NCBI GenBank assembly: GCA_958352885.1
Contig: CATWQI010000005.1
Span: 62,001 to 126,000 of the forward strand
Direction: 5' to 3'
DNA from: an uncultured Duncaniella sp.
Lineage (GTDB): Bacteria > Bacteroidota > Bacteroidia > Bacteroidales > Muribaculaceae
DNA: 64,000 bases
Shown: positions 35,503-44,479 of the stretch, piece by piece
Numbering within the stretch: the first letter of the stretch is position 1
How the letters are laid out: every line of letters begins with the position of its first letter
Made by a program: the position numbers and the translations under genes
Notes under the pieces: generated by a model
The model's input: only the letters and a program-made list of their open reading frames with translations
What the model was told of the DNA's origin: nothing
Databases searched by the model: none

Positions 35503-36061
35503 CAATACATATGACAAGATAATAATTGGTATCGACCCTGGTACAAATGTAATGGGGTATGGTATTCTCGGTGTTAAAGGGAAGAAACCATCATTGATAT
35601 CTCTTGGGGTCGTGAAACTCAATAAATCTGATAGCCATTATCTTAGGTTACTGCGCATCCATGAACGTGTGTTAGGATTAGTCGACCAGTTTCTCCCCGA
35701 CGAAATGGCTATTGAAGCCCCGTTCTTCGGGAAGAATGTGCAGTCGATGCTTAAGCTTGGACGAGCTCAAGGTGTGGCAATGGCAGCTGCGCTTTCACGT
35801 GATATCCCAATTTCAGAATACGAACCGAGGAAAATTAAGATGGCTATCACCGGTACCGGTGCGGCAAGTAAGGAGCAGGTGAGAGAGATGCTGAGACGTA
35901 TGCTTAATATTCCGGAAAAGGAACTTGAAATAGAACTTGATGCGACTGACGCACTTGCTGCGGCTTTATGTCATTTCTATGAGTCATCGAAACCGGTTCT
36001 CGCCTCGGGACCGAAGTCATGGGCCGATTTTATAACCAGGAATCCGGACAGAGTAAAGTGA
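35489..36061 (+). CDS. ruvC: Holliday junction resolvase RuvC
   Basis: 190 residues. It cuts Holliday junctions made by recombination, with RuvAB. The four acidic residues are present: Asp in [15 protein letters not shown], Glu in [10 protein letters not shown], and two Asp near the end in [15 protein letters not shown]. The start is GTG at 35489, inside the DUF4286 frame; no ATG occurs before the first catalytic Asp, so a GTG (or other rare) start is required. The next gene, a GT2 protein, converges with a 6-base gap. Confidence 0.94.
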   Translation: MTSDNNTYDKIIIGIDPGTNVMGYGILGVKGKKPSLISLGVVKLNKSDSHYLRLLRIHERVLGLVDQFLPDEMAIEAPFFGKNVQSMLKLGRAQGVAMAAALSRDIPISEYEPRKIKMAITGTGAASKEQVREMLRRMLNIPEKELEIELDATDALAAALCHFYESSKPVLASGPKSWADFITRNPDRVK

Positions 36062-36067
36062 GATAAT

Positions 36068-36802
36068 CTATCTTCGTTTCAAATATCTGCGGAGAAATCC
36101 GATATGCCGCACGATAGTCGGTAGTATACCATAATAATAGCACATTATATGAAAGCGCTCCATAAGCGAAGCTCTCATATTAGCGGTAGTTACCCCTTCG
36201 GATAGGTAGTCTATTAGAATCCTATCAATATACTGATTGCGATGAGAACGCTGCAAACAACGTATGCACCATTCGTAATCAGCTGAAAATTTATAACGGG
36301 TATCATAATTGTCAATCAATTTTCTAAGCACTACGAATGCTTGATGGCATACTACCATTCCATCCTTAAAACTATCCAATGTAAGCACCTCAGGAGCTGT
36401 CAGATGACGGTCGCCAACACGTTTACGCCTAATGTCTACCAATTGGGTCTGCCCGTAAACAATGCCTGGATAATCATTGTCCATGATTGCATCGGCGATG
36501 GTCTGCAACGTGTTTGTGGAATGAAATGAATCTCCGGCATTTAGAAAAATCACATAGTCACCGGAGGCTATCCCCAACCCTTTATTCATGGCATCATATA
36601 TTCCTTTGTCAGGTTCGGATATGAGCTTCATATTCTCAACGCCTGACTGTCTGACAATATCTACCGTATTATCGCTTGACGCTCCATCAATTACAATATA
36701 TTCATAGAGCTTACAGTCCTGTCCCTGCACGCTTTTAAGTGTGGCAGGGATAGTCTCTTGAGCATTATATGCCACGGTAATTATTGAAAAAAGGGGATTC
36801 AT
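36068..36802 (-). CDS. Family 2 glycosyltransferase
   Basis: 244 residues of GT2 (GT-A fold) with SIITVAYNAQETIPATLKSV at the start, the nucleotide-binding YIVIDGASSDNTVDIV, and the metal site region YVIFLNAGDSFHS. Such enzymes transfer a sugar from a nucleotide donor during surface glycan or glycolipid assembly. It stands alone: no other polysaccharide genes are adjacent. It has a full promoter at 36875-36845 and converges on ruvC. The acceptor and sugar are unknown. It resembles the WcaA-type small GT2 group by length. Confidence 0.9.
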   Translation of the reverse strand: MNPLFSIITVAYNAQETIPATLKSVQGQDCKLYEYIVIDGASSDNTVDIVRQSGVENMKLISEPDKGIYDAMNKGLGIASGDYVIFLNAGDSFHSTNTLQTIADAIMDNDYPGIVYGQTQLVDIRRKRVGDRHLTAPEVLTLDSFKDGMVVCHQAFVVLRKLIDNYDTRYKFSADYEWCIRCLQRSHRNQYIDRILIDYLSEGVTTANMRASLMERFHIMCYYYGILPTIVRHIGFLRRYLKRR

Positions 36803-36844
36803 CGATTATTTCTATTGCCTTAAAAAATCTATGGTTGAGATACG

Positions 36845-36875
36845 CAAAGATACTACTAATTAAAAAAAATACAAA
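36845..36875 (-). promoter_or_regulatory. Bacteroidota-type promoter for GT2 gene
   Basis: On the minus strand TTTG at 36875-36872, 19 bases, TATCTTTG at 36852-36845. The transcript start near 36838 gives a leader of about 35 bases. The facing rlmD gene has a -7 box TATTTTTG at 36971-36978. Confidence 0.75.
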
Positions 36876-37048
36876 ATAAACCGAATCAATTCACACCAAT
36901 TAGTTGGATAAGTATGGACGGACTGACCACACAGCCGTCATAATGCTTAATTTTTATTAAAATAGGATTGTATTTTTGTCCAGAACTAAAACAATCCTTA
37001 ATTTTGGAATATAATAGGGGAGGGGTATGTATTATTAATAAATAAAAA

Positions 37049-38458
37049 ATGGCTCGTAAGAAAAAGGAATTACCCTTGCTTGAGGGTATTGAAATAATCG
37101 ATGTTGCTGCCGAAGGTAATTCGTTGGCAAAAGTTGATGACATGGTCGTGTTTGTACCATTTGGTGCTCCAGGTGACATAGCAGACATAAAAATAGACAA
37201 GAAAAAGCGTAACTATGCGGAAGGGCATATTGAGAACTTGATTTCTCCGGCTGATATAAGAGTAACGCCTCGTTGCGAGCATTTTACCATTTGTGGCGGA
37301 TGTCGTTGGCAGCATCTGCCATATGAATTCCAATTAAAATGTAAACAACGTCAAGTCCAGGACGTACTTCAGCGAATAGCTAAGATACCATATCCTGAAA
37401 TAAAGCCGATACTCGGTTCTGAAAGCATCTGGGAATACCGCAATAAAATGGAATATACATTTTCCAACAAGATGTGGCTTACATTTGACCAGATGCGTTC
37501 AGGCGAAGAATTTCCTGACAGACGTGCCGCTGGTTTCCATATTCCCGGCGCCTTTGACAAGGTGTTGGATATCAGAAAATGCCATCTTCAAGATGATTTG
37601 GGTAATCGGATCCGTCTGTTTATAAAGGAATTTGGGAAAGAACGGAACTACGAATTCTATGACTTGCGAAATCAACATGGCTTCTTACGGACGTTGATGA
37701 TTCGAATAACTTCAACGGGTGAGGTAATGGTTGTTATGGTAGTCGGTGAAAATGATAGCGCCAAGATTAATGAATTAATGACAGCGATAGGGGATAAATT
37801 CCCTGAAATAACATCACTGCTATATGTCGTCAACACTAAGATGAACGATACAATTTCAGACCAGACCATTCATCTGTTCAAAGGGCGGGAATTTATTGAA
37901 GAAGAAATGGAAGGTCTTAAATTCCGTATTGGTCCAAAGTCTTTTTATCAGACAAATTCTAAACAGGCTTACCGGCTTTACAGTGTGGTCCGTGCGCTTG
38001 CAGACCTTAGAGGTGATGAGCTTGTATATGACCTATATACAGGTACAGGTACAATAGCATGTTTTATCGCTCCGAATGTTAGACATGTTATTGGTATTGA
38101 ATATGTTCCGGAGGCAATCGTTGATGCTGAGATTAATGCCGGGAATAATAATCTGGCAAACACGGAATTCTATGCGGGGGATATGAAAGATGTACTCACA
38201 GCTGAGTTCATTGAAAAACATGGTCGTCCGGACGTGATGATTGTTGATCCTCCGCGTGCTGGCATGCATGAAAATGTTGTCAAGGTAATTCTTGAAGCGG
38301 CTCCAAAACGGATTGTATATGTGAGTTGTAATCCAGCCACACAAGCTCGTGACCTGGCAATTCTGCATGAAAAGTATGATGTTGTCGCAGTCCAGCCGGT
38401 TGATATGTTCCCTCATACCCAGCATGTTGAGAATGTTGTAGCTCTTACATTAAGATAA
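37049..38458 (+). CDS. rlmD: 23S rRNA (uracil-5-)-methyltransferase, RlmD type
   Basis: 469 residues. It methylates U1939-type positions in 23S rRNA using SAM and a 4Fe-4S cluster. Order: TRAM domain (about 10-65), cluster Cys in CEHFTICGGCRWQHL (about 75-88) plus a later Cys, then the methyltransferase with VYDLYTGTGTIACFIAP, VDPPRAGMHENVV, and the catalytic Cys in YVSCNPATQARDL. RumA and RlmCD-like proteins share this plan; rlmD is the closest match. It is a single gene between the GT2 and the candidate RNA at 38475-38753, which is on the opposite strand. Confidence 0.92.
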   Translation: MARKKKELPLLEGIEIIDVAAEGNSLAKVDDMVVFVPFGAPGDIADIKIDKKKRNYAEGHIENLISPADIRVTPRCEHFTICGGCRWQHLPYEFQLKCKQRQVQDVLQRIAKIPYPEIKPILGSESIWEYRNKMEYTFSNKMWLTFDQMRSGEEFPDRRAAGFHIPGAFDKVLDIRKCHLQDDLGNRIRLFIKEFGKERNYEFYDLRNQHGFLRTLMIRITSTGEVMVVMVVGENDSAKINELMTAIGDKFPEITSLLYVVNTKMNDTISDQTIHLFKGREFIEEEMEGLKFRIGPKSFYQTNSKQAYRLYSVVRALADLRGDELVYDLYTGTGTIACFIAPNVRHVIGIEYVPEAIVDAEINAGNNNLANTEFYAGDMKDVLTAEFIEKHGRPDVMIVDPPRAGMHENVVKVILEAAPKRIVYVSCNPATQARDLAILHEKYDVVAVQPVDMFPHTQHVENVVALTLR

Positions 38459-38469
38459 TCGATTCAAAC

Positions 38470-38505
38470 AAAAAAGGGCGTTCGCTGCTCACGCAGTGGA
38501 CGCCC
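38470..38505 (-). terminator. Intrinsic terminator of the candidate small RNA
   Basis: GGGCGT...CTGC (38476-38488) pairs with GCAG...ACGCCC (38493-38505), loop TCAC. On the minus strand six T follow (38475-38470). On the plus strand no T run follows, so it points at a minus-strand transcript rather than rlmD. Confidence 0.75.
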
Positions 38506-38753
38506 GAAATTATAATCATCAATTCTAATTATCGGTCTTGTTTTCTCAAACTCCAGCCATCAGGTTACAGTCCAATGAACTGTCAACTATGTGATGGCTT
38601 AGATAATCTCTTTGATGCTGTTAGGGAAAATAGCGGATAGATATTAATTCAGAAAAGGATAAGATTTGGTTTTGTTTAAAATTGCTAGGTATTAATGAGC
38701 CTTCGTAAAATTTTCCGTATGGCTAACGGTTTATTAGGTTTTATTCTCGTTTG
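38475..38753 (-). ncRNA. Candidate structured small RNA, about 280 nt
   Basis: The 570 bases between rlmD and topB have no gene. On the minus strand a -7 box TAACTTTG (38767-38760) would start a transcript near 38753. It could fold into a CCGT/ACGG hairpin near its 5' end, then a nested stem at 38598-38556 (GCCATCA with TGATGGC, inner ACAGT with ACTGT), and ends in a GC-rich hairpin (38505-38476) followed by six T. No ATG frame longer than a few codons is inside. A promoter, nested stem and terminator in a gene-free stretch support an independent RNA. Family not identified; no RNase P or tmRNA hallmark was seen. Confidence 0.5.
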
Positions 38754-38759
38754 TTGTTG

Positions 38760-38767
38760 CAAAGTTA
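38760..38767 (-). promoter_or_regulatory. Promoter -7 box for the candidate small RNA
   Basis: TAACTTTG read 38767-38760 on the minus strand. A consensus TTTG at the right distance is not present, only TTGTTG nearer by, so the promoter is probable, not certain. Confidence 0.5.
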
Positions 38768-39028
38768 TTAAGAAAAACAACAATATACCAGAGGGTTAAC
38801 TCTAATTGGCTAAAAACTTCACACATTTAACTAAAGGTCTATGCAACCAACACTAAATGCTTGAATATTTACCAAATTATTGTTAACCGATAAAATATTT
38901 CGATGGAAATAGAAGTTCGTATTAATATATGGATAATTCCCATAATTACTATTATGTTAAATAGGCCTATGCCTTTAATTCTGTCTTCTGTTCCGGTATA
39001 CAACACTCCCTATCCCATACCTGACAGA
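38768..39028. other. AT-rich gene-free stretch between candidate RNA and topB
   Basis: About 260 bases after the topB stop. I see no open frame, tRNA, terminator with a T run, or repeat here. It probably holds the topB 3' untranslated region and the upstream part of the small RNA promoter. Confidence 0.5.
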
Positions 39029-41098
39029 CTAACCCTTTTTGCTCTTATACTTTGCAAGTAATTTGTTCAATTTTGATGGAGTTAGATTATCCGGGTAATT
39101 ATCAAAATTCAACCGTAATGTGCATCCATCTTTATATCTGCTACATCCAAAAGCCGTATTTCCTTTGAGAATAAAACCTTTCCCGCATTCCGGGCATACA
39201 ACCTGCTCAAATTTTCGTATTCTTGGCGCTTTGGGGGTTGTAGGTTTAGGTTTGCCTCCACTTTTCTCAGAAGCATTATCATTACCACCGGATGCGCCGC
39301 CTAAACTATTATCGACTAAAATTTTTGAATGCGAATTATCACTGAGAACGTTTATAACAATCTCATTGACAAGGGCCTTTAACTCCGATATAAAATCAGA
39401 AGCAGGATAATCTCCCCGCTCTATTCTGCGCAGTTTATTTTCCCACAAGCCTGTGAGTTTTGCACTCTTGAGCAATTCCTCATTAATCGTGCCAATCAAC
39501 TCAATCCCTGCATTCGTAGCCATAATTGACTTCCGGTTACGATAAATATATTTGCGCTTGAATAGTGTCTCAATAATAGCTGCACGAGTTGACGGACGTC
39601 CGATGCCATTATCCTTCATTGCTTCTCTTAGTTCTTCATCTTCAACTGTTTTGCCAGCGGATTCCATGGCTCGAAGCAAAGTACCTTCCGTATAATATTT
39701 GGGCGGTTGAGTAGTTTTTTTAAGAAGCGAAGGCTCCTGCGGACCACTCTCCCCTACCCTAAATTCCGGCAATATGCTGTCATCATCGTTACTATTGCAT
39801 TCGGTATTAGGGAGTTGGCTAAATACATCTCTCCATCCTGCCTCAACTATAACTTTTCCAGATGCCTTGAACGCCATCTTATCAATTGCGCCCATTACAG
39901 TCGTGGTAAGGAATTGGCAATCAGGATAAAACGCAGCTATGAAACGTAAAGCTATGAGATGATACATTTTACGTTCATCACCTACCAATATCTTAGGTGA
40001 TTGCCCTGTCGGAATTATCGCATGATGATCTGTGACTTTTGAATTATCAAAGACCTTTTTACTCTTGGAGATCTTACCTGCGAGCAAGGGCGTTGTCAAT
40101 GGTGCGTACGGCTCCATCTGTCGCAATATCGCTGGGACTTTAGGGTATATATCTTCGCTTAGATATGTAGTGTCTACGCGTGGGTATGTAGTGACTTTCT
40201 TTTCATATAGGGATTGGATGAGCCGCAAGGTTTCGTCCGCAGTCCACCCCCATTTTTTATTACATTCCACTTGAAGCGATGTGAGGTCAAAGAGTCTTGG
40301 AGGCGCCTCTTTCCCCTTTTTTTTCTGCACATCTGTGATGGACATCGGTTTTCCGGTAATATCCCGAAGCGCATTCTCAGCCTCTTCGATAGTTTTGAAT
40401 TTTCCGGATGTTGCATTGAATGTCACCTCTCTGTATAAGGATTTAAGCTCCCAGAAATCTTCAGGCTTAAAATGCTCTATTTCATTTTGACGCTGAACTA
40501 TCAATGCCAATGTAGGGGTTTGTACCCGACCTATCGACAAAACATTCCCCGGGGATGAATATTTTAGAGAATATAGTCTGGTGCAGTTCATTCCGAGAAT
40601 CCAGTCTCCTATAGCTCGTGACAGTCCTGCAAAATAGAGGTTGTTAAAGTCCTTTTCCGGTCTCAGATTCATGAATCCCTCTTTGATGGAATCATCCGTG
40701 AGGGAGGATATCCATAGTCGTTTTACCGGACATTTGATAGAGGCTTTTTGCATAACCCATCTTTGTATCAACTCTCCTTCTTGTCCGGCATCACCACAGT
40801 TTATCACCTCCTCAGCCTGACTTATGAGAGTTTCAATGACCTTGAATTGCCGTTCTATTCCTGTATCCGGAATAATTTTAATCCCAAATTTCTCCGGAAT
40901 CATCGGCAATACTCCAAGCGACCAACGTTTCCAATATTCAGTATAATCCGCCGGTTCTTTCAGGGTACATAGATGACCAAAAGTCCAGGTGACAATATAA
41001 TCGCCACCTTCATAATAACCATCACGCTTTATGTTTGCGCCAAGGATTTGAGCTATATCTTTTGCTACACTGGGTTTCTCGGTGATGCAGACCTTCAT
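39029..41098 (-). CDS. topB: DNA topoisomerase III
   Basis: 689 residues, a type IA topoisomerase that decatenates and relaxes DNA through a single-strand break. The Toprim start is MKVCITEKPSVAKDIAQILG with GDAGQEGELIQR for the metal; the active-site Tyr lies in TTYPRVDTTYL, preceded by LSIGRVQTPTLALI. The C-terminus has a Gly/Ser/Lys-rich linker (about 600-635) and a zinc-ribbon-like unit (CPECGKGFILKGNTAFGCSRY). Bacteroidales often carry extra topB copies on mobile elements; nothing mobile is near this one, so it appears chromosomal. Its start overlaps the small secreted protein gene by 4 bases. Confidence 0.94.
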   Translation of the reverse strand: MKVCITEKPSVAKDIAQILGANIKRDGYYEGGDYIVTWTFGHLCTLKEPADYTEYWKRWSLGVLPMIPEKFGIKIIPDTGIERQFKVIETLISQAEEVINCGDAGQEGELIQRWVMQKASIKCPVKRLWISSLTDDSIKEGFMNLRPEKDFNNLYFAGLSRAIGDWILGMNCTRLYSLKYSSPGNVLSIGRVQTPTLALIVQRQNEIEHFKPEDFWELKSLYREVTFNATSGKFKTIEEAENALRDITGKPMSITDVQKKKGKEAPPRLFDLTSLQVECNKKWGWTADETLRLIQSLYEKKVTTYPRVDTTYLSEDIYPKVPAILRQMEPYAPLTTPLLAGKISKSKKVFDNSKVTDHHAIIPTGQSPKILVGDERKMYHLIALRFIAAFYPDCQFLTTTVMGAIDKMAFKASGKVIVEAGWRDVFSQLPNTECNSNDDDSILPEFRVGESGPQEPSLLKKTTQPPKYYTEGTLLRAMESAGKTVEDEELREAMKDNGIGRPSTRAAIIETLFKRKYIYRNRKSIMATNAGIELIGTINEELLKSAKLTGLWENKLRRIERGDYPASDFISELKALVNEIVINVLSDNSHSKILVDNSLGGASGGNDNASEKSGGKPKPTTPKAPRIRKFEQVVCPECGKGFILKGNTAFGCSRYKDGCTLRLNFDNYPDNLTPSKLNKLLAKYKSKKG

Positions 41099-41511
41099 TT
41101 ATGTTTTGTCGGTTGGGCTACTTTTACCTCTGTGATTGATTTGCCGTATGGAGTGTCAAACGTGACTTTGGCACTTTTGGCATTTCTAATTTTTGGGAAA
41201 TCAAGTTCAATCGGAATACAACCGTTATCCTCCCATTGAAAGTATCTCCTGAAATCAACGCCATCAATGTCGGTAGACTCACATGTCGCGCCAACGACTG
41301 TGATTTCTACCTTGTCAATCCTGTTTGATGTATGCGGATGTCCTATGAGGCGTCCGTATATTCTTGTGAGATCTTCACGATAATCAATACTGTCTACTTC
41401 AAAAGCCAACTTACCATCACTTTGCGATGAGTAGTTACGAACAACTTTCGCATTGATTAATGTAAAAGTTGCAAGCATCAGAAGTAATGTGGATAAAACA
41501 AGTCGTTTCAT
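41095..41511 (-). CDS. Small secreted protein of unknown function
   Basis: 138 residues. A signal peptide (MKRLVLSTLLLMLATFTLINA) leads to an all-beta-looking domain of about 115 residues with two Cys (in TCESTDIDG and NGCIPIEL) that could form a disulfide. No family recognised. It overlaps topB by 4 bases and both are driven by a promoter at 41556-41525, so they are co-transcribed, although a link between a periplasmic protein and a topoisomerase is not obvious. Confidence 0.75.
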   Translation of the reverse strand: MKRLVLSTLLLMLATFTLINAKVVRNYSSQSDGKLAFEVDSIDYREDLTRIYGRLIGHPHTSNRIDKVEITVVGATCESTDIDGVDFRRYFQWEDNGCIPIELDFPKIRNAKSAKVTFDTPYGKSITEVKVAQPTKHK

Positions 41512-41524
41512 GATGAATTTAATG

Positions 41525-41556
41525 CAAATTTAGTGAGATTTTTTTGATTTGGCAAT
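41525..41556 (-). promoter_or_regulatory. Bacteroidota-type promoter for the secreted protein and topB
   Basis: On the minus strand ATTG at 41556-41553 (one off TTTG), 20 bases, TAAATTTG at 41532-41525. The start near 41518 leaves a very short leader before the ATG at 41511. Confidence 0.65.
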
Positions 41557-41567
41557 AACAGGCTTTG

Positions 41568-42065
41568 TCATTTACCGGTAAGATATTTTTCCAATGTTGT
41601 CACAGAGGGATTTACTGCAACTATTTTACCCTGCGGATCGATGAGATAAGAGGAAAAACCTTGTTCCAGACGATAGTCTTTCTTTGTATTCTTAGTCTTC
41701 ACCTCGCCGATGTGAAATTGGGTAGAAGTATCAAGGTTGTCATTCTTTACTATTTCATGAAAAAGATTTTTATTCTCATCTGTATTTATTGACAACAACT
41801 TGAAATTATTATCTGTTGAATTTCGTAAAAATCTATCATACTCCCCGGCTGCGATTCGAGAGATAGCACTTCCTGAGTCCCAGAAATTAACTAATACATA
41901 TTTGCCTCTGAGCTTATCAAGCGAAATATCTGTCGAGTCATTGCTTACCATCTCTATCTCAGGAGCTGTGTATCCTTTTTCTGCCTTTATGACTCGTTCA
42001 GAATAAGCAGATACCAACAGGATAATTGCCCCGAAAAATGCTATATAGCTTAATGCTTTTTTCAT
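41568..42065 (-). CDS. Thioredoxin-fold (TlpA/ResA-like) secreted protein lacking CXXC cysteines
   Basis: 165 residues. A signal peptide or anchor (about 1-22) is followed by a TlpA/AhpC-type domain, as in KGYTAPEIEMVSNDSTDISL then LRGKYVLVNFWDSGSAISR and SSYLIDPQGKIVAVNPS. In redox-active relatives the segment after NFW is W-C-x-x-C; here residues 66-69 are SAIS, so both cysteines are Ser. The cis-Pro region is also altered (GFSSYLI). It cannot do dithiol chemistry; it may bind a partner or a peptide. It lies between the tamL terminator (42099-42134) and the secreted protein gene. Confidence 0.82.
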   Translation of the reverse strand: MKKALSYIAFFGAIILLVSAYSERVIKAEKGYTAPEIEMVSNDSTDISLDKLRGKYVLVNFWDSGSAISRIAAGEYDRFLRNSTDNNFKLLSINTDENKNLFHEIVKNDNLDTSTQFHIGEVKTKNTKKDYRLEQGFSSYLIDPQGKIVAVNPSVTTLEKYLTGK

Positions 42066-42098
42066 GAATATTTAATTTAGTATACTATTGATAAGACA

Positions 42099-42134
42099 AT
42101 CAAAGGGTGCGAAATGTTTATCGCACCCTTTGAT
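42099..42134 (-). terminator. Hairpin terminator after tamL
   Basis: A perfect 14-bp stem, ATCAAAGGGTGCGA (42099-42112) with TCGCACCCTTTGAT (42121-42134), loop 8. It lies 18 bases beyond the tamL stop. On the minus strand it is followed by TGTCTTAT, a weak T tract. Confidence 0.65.
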
Positions 42135-42152
42135 TTGGATATTGATGTTATT

Positions 42153-44447
42153 TTAAAATGGATATCCGATGGCAAGATGGAATGCCAGAGATTTCTTGAA
42201 AGACGGGAGATTATAATATCCGCGTTTCCCTGTCTCATATGGAGCATGTATGCCGATGCCTAAGTCTCCGCGGATTACTAACATTGAAATGTCAAAACGT
42301 AAACCTACCCCGGTACCTACAGCTAAATCTTTGAGAAAATTATTAGCCTTAAGTTGACCGCCGGGGCGTGAATCCTCGTGCTTGAGAGTCCATATATTTC
42401 CTGCGTCAAGGAATACAGCTCCGTGCAGAGGCCCAAGTATCGGGAAACGGTATTCAGTATTGGCAAGGAAAATAAACGTACCGGTCTGGTCAAAATAGCC
42501 ATTAGCCTGATCTGCCGGAGCCCTGTATGAACCCGGACCGATTGACCTGACTGTAAACGCTCTGACAGAGTTGGCTCCTCCACAATAAAATTGCTCGCTA
42601 TATGGTACTTGTGAGGAATTTCCATATGCGTAAGCGGCTCCGGACCCAATGCGGCTTACAAGCCAATGATCTCCCCCCAGCCTGTATCCATATACAACTT
42701 GTGCATATCCTTTGATAAATTGGGAGAATGGAGTTCGGAATAATGTCTTCTCACCTTTCTTGCCACACAGCTCGTAGATAGACCAGAATATGTTACCGGC
42801 CTGTTGGAGTGCAAATTGCACATTGATAGTGTTATCTCGATTCATTGCTCTGTCGTATACAAATCCATATGACATCTGAGGAATAAATTGATTCTGAAAG
42901 CTGAGGGCGATTGCCGGATTTGCCGCCATTATAGAGTCAAACACCTCTGTCGTATGCTGAAGTTTGTTATAAGTGAGCTTAAAGAGAGTGAATGTGTTGG
43001 AAATATATCTTGAGGATCTCCAGTCATATGAAATACCCACATTGAATTGTGAGAGTTTGAAGTAGTGTGGGCGGTTTAACAGCTCCGCTCCGAGCGTTAT
43101 TCGAGTCCAGTTGACATCACGATGCGAACGGGGAATTAATCTCGGAGCCAATAGCCGTGGGAATGCCAATGTCCCTTTCACCCCTAATTCGTAGGAATTG
43201 AATACAGAACTCTTTTTCCCGGAACCAGTCTGCCATTCATAAGAGCCAGTCAGTGATAAGTTAAGCTGCTCCCCACCACCGAAAATATTTCGGTTTGTCA
43301 CTCCGAGTGTAAGCCCCGGTCCAAGATATGAATTGGATTTAGATGACACGTTAGCCTCGATGGATGCTTCCAGTGGTTTGTCATAAGTACATTCAATTGT
43401 GACATCAAGGAGATGGTCATCCCGATGGATAGTGTCAGGCGTAACCATGATGTTTATATTGTTGAATATTCCTAATCGTGACAGACGTGATTGCGTTTCA
43501 TCCATCTGGCGAACTGAGAATGTACGACCTTCTCTAAAGAGGATACATGAAGGAATCAACCCGTTACGTAGCCGGGATGGCAGATAACGGATTAATGTGC
43601 CTTTTGCGGTTTCGGTAGTGTCAGGGGTTCCGCCACCTATATTCCTATATATATAGGTAGTGATTTCACCTGTCTTGTATCGGTCAAGCATCCGGGATTT
43701 GATATTGTCGGCAATTTCTATCTTTATAGCGATCTTTCCAGGTGTTATTGTACTATCAGCGAGGTATTGGATATAATCCGGCTTAAAATAGTAGTATCCC
43801 CTGTTACGCACCGCATTGGCTATATTGACTCTCAGCACGTTAAGGGAGTCCGTGGAATATCTTGAGCCGGGTTTAAAGTACTTGGATCGTTTAACGACAG
43901 AATCAATCAGATGATAAAGATGCGTACTGTCTGGCGGCATTATTATGGAATCAAGCAGATATGGATTGCCAGCCTCAATTTTATATAGTATTGAAGCCTT
44001 CTTTTTATTCTTTTTCTGGACAAGCTCATAGGAGGAGTGACCTGAAAAGTATCCATTGTTATCCAATATCTGGTCAAGCATGTGTATACGTAATTCCGGA
44101 CGTACATCACTGATAAGGACCGGGTCCGTTGCAAGTTTAGTGTATACCCAGTGTTTAAAACCTTTTGGCGGATTTGGCCAGTGGTTATATACCCACAATC
44201 CTAATGGTATAGGGAACCGTACAGAGGAGGAGCCTAACAATGCGTTGTTTGGCTTTACTGCAACTGCCTCTTCAAGCGAGGATCTTACTCCAGATGGAAA
44301 TTTTGTTTTATCAGGGGTAATTATGTCTACTCCTTTTACTCCGGTATATAATATTTCGTCTTTACCAAGTTTGGATGTAGTTGAGCAAGAGCATAGAGCT
44401 GCAGTTAGAGCTACAGCCATATATAAAGTGTATTTTTTCAGTCTCAT
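42153..44447 (-). CDS. tamL: TamL, lipoprotein BamA/TamA-family outer-membrane protein
   Basis: 764 residues. A lipoprotein signal (MRLKKYTLYMAVALTAALCSC) places it with TamL, the Bacteroidota form of TamA. The N-terminal about 400 residues contain POTRA-like repeats (VPLIDSIIMPPD-like and RLSRLGIFNNINIMVTPD), the rest a 16-strand beta barrel ending in LAFHLAIGYPF with the C-terminal Phe expected for outer-membrane insertion. It carries the barrel motif GGANSVRAFTVRSIGPG. With TamB, 32 bases upstream in the same transcript, it should move phospholipid or beta-barrel cargo to the outer membrane. A hairpin terminator follows at 42099-42134. Confidence 0.9.
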   Translation of the reverse strand: MRLKKYTLYMAVALTAALCSCSTTSKLGKDEILYTGVKGVDIITPDKTKFPSGVRSSLEEAVAVKPNNALLGSSSVRFPIPLGLWVYNHWPNPPKGFKHWVYTKLATDPVLISDVRPELRIHMLDQILDNNGYFSGHSSYELVQKKNKKKASILYKIEAGNPYLLDSIIMPPDSTHLYHLIDSVVKRSKYFKPGSRYSTDSLNVLRVNIANAVRNRGYYYFKPDYIQYLADSTITPGKIAIKIEIADNIKSRMLDRYKTGEITTYIYRNIGGGTPDTTETAKGTLIRYLPSRLRNGLIPSCILFREGRTFSVRQMDETQSRLSRLGIFNNINIMVTPDTIHRDDHLLDVTIECTYDKPLEASIEANVSSKSNSYLGPGLTLGVTNRNIFGGGEQLNLSLTGSYEWQTGSGKKSSVFNSYELGVKGTLAFPRLLAPRLIPRSHRDVNWTRITLGAELLNRPHYFKLSQFNVGISYDWRSSRYISNTFTLFKLTYNKLQHTTEVFDSIMAANPAIALSFQNQFIPQMSYGFVYDRAMNRDNTINVQFALQQAGNIFWSIYELCGKKGEKTLFRTPFSQFIKGYAQVVYGYRLGGDHWLVSRIGSGAAYAYGNSSQVPYSEQFYCGGANSVRAFTVRSIGPGSYRAPADQANGYFDQTGTFIFLANTEYRFPILGPLHGAVFLDAGNIWTLKHEDSRPGGQLKANNFLKDLAVGTGVGLRFDISMLVIRGDLGIGIHAPYETGKRGYYNLPSFKKSLAFHLAIGYPF

Positions 44448-44479
44448 ATCGAATTTTTTTAAAATGATAGATATGAATA

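Noticed and set aside
38475..38753. Reading the minus-strand candidate RNA as RNase P RNA or tmRNA
   Set aside because: The conserved RNase P core and a tmRNA tag frame ending in Ala-Ala are not found.
39029..41098. topB as evidence of an integrated conjugative element
   Set aside because: No integrase, relaxase, tra genes or direct repeats are nearby and the neighbours are core genes.
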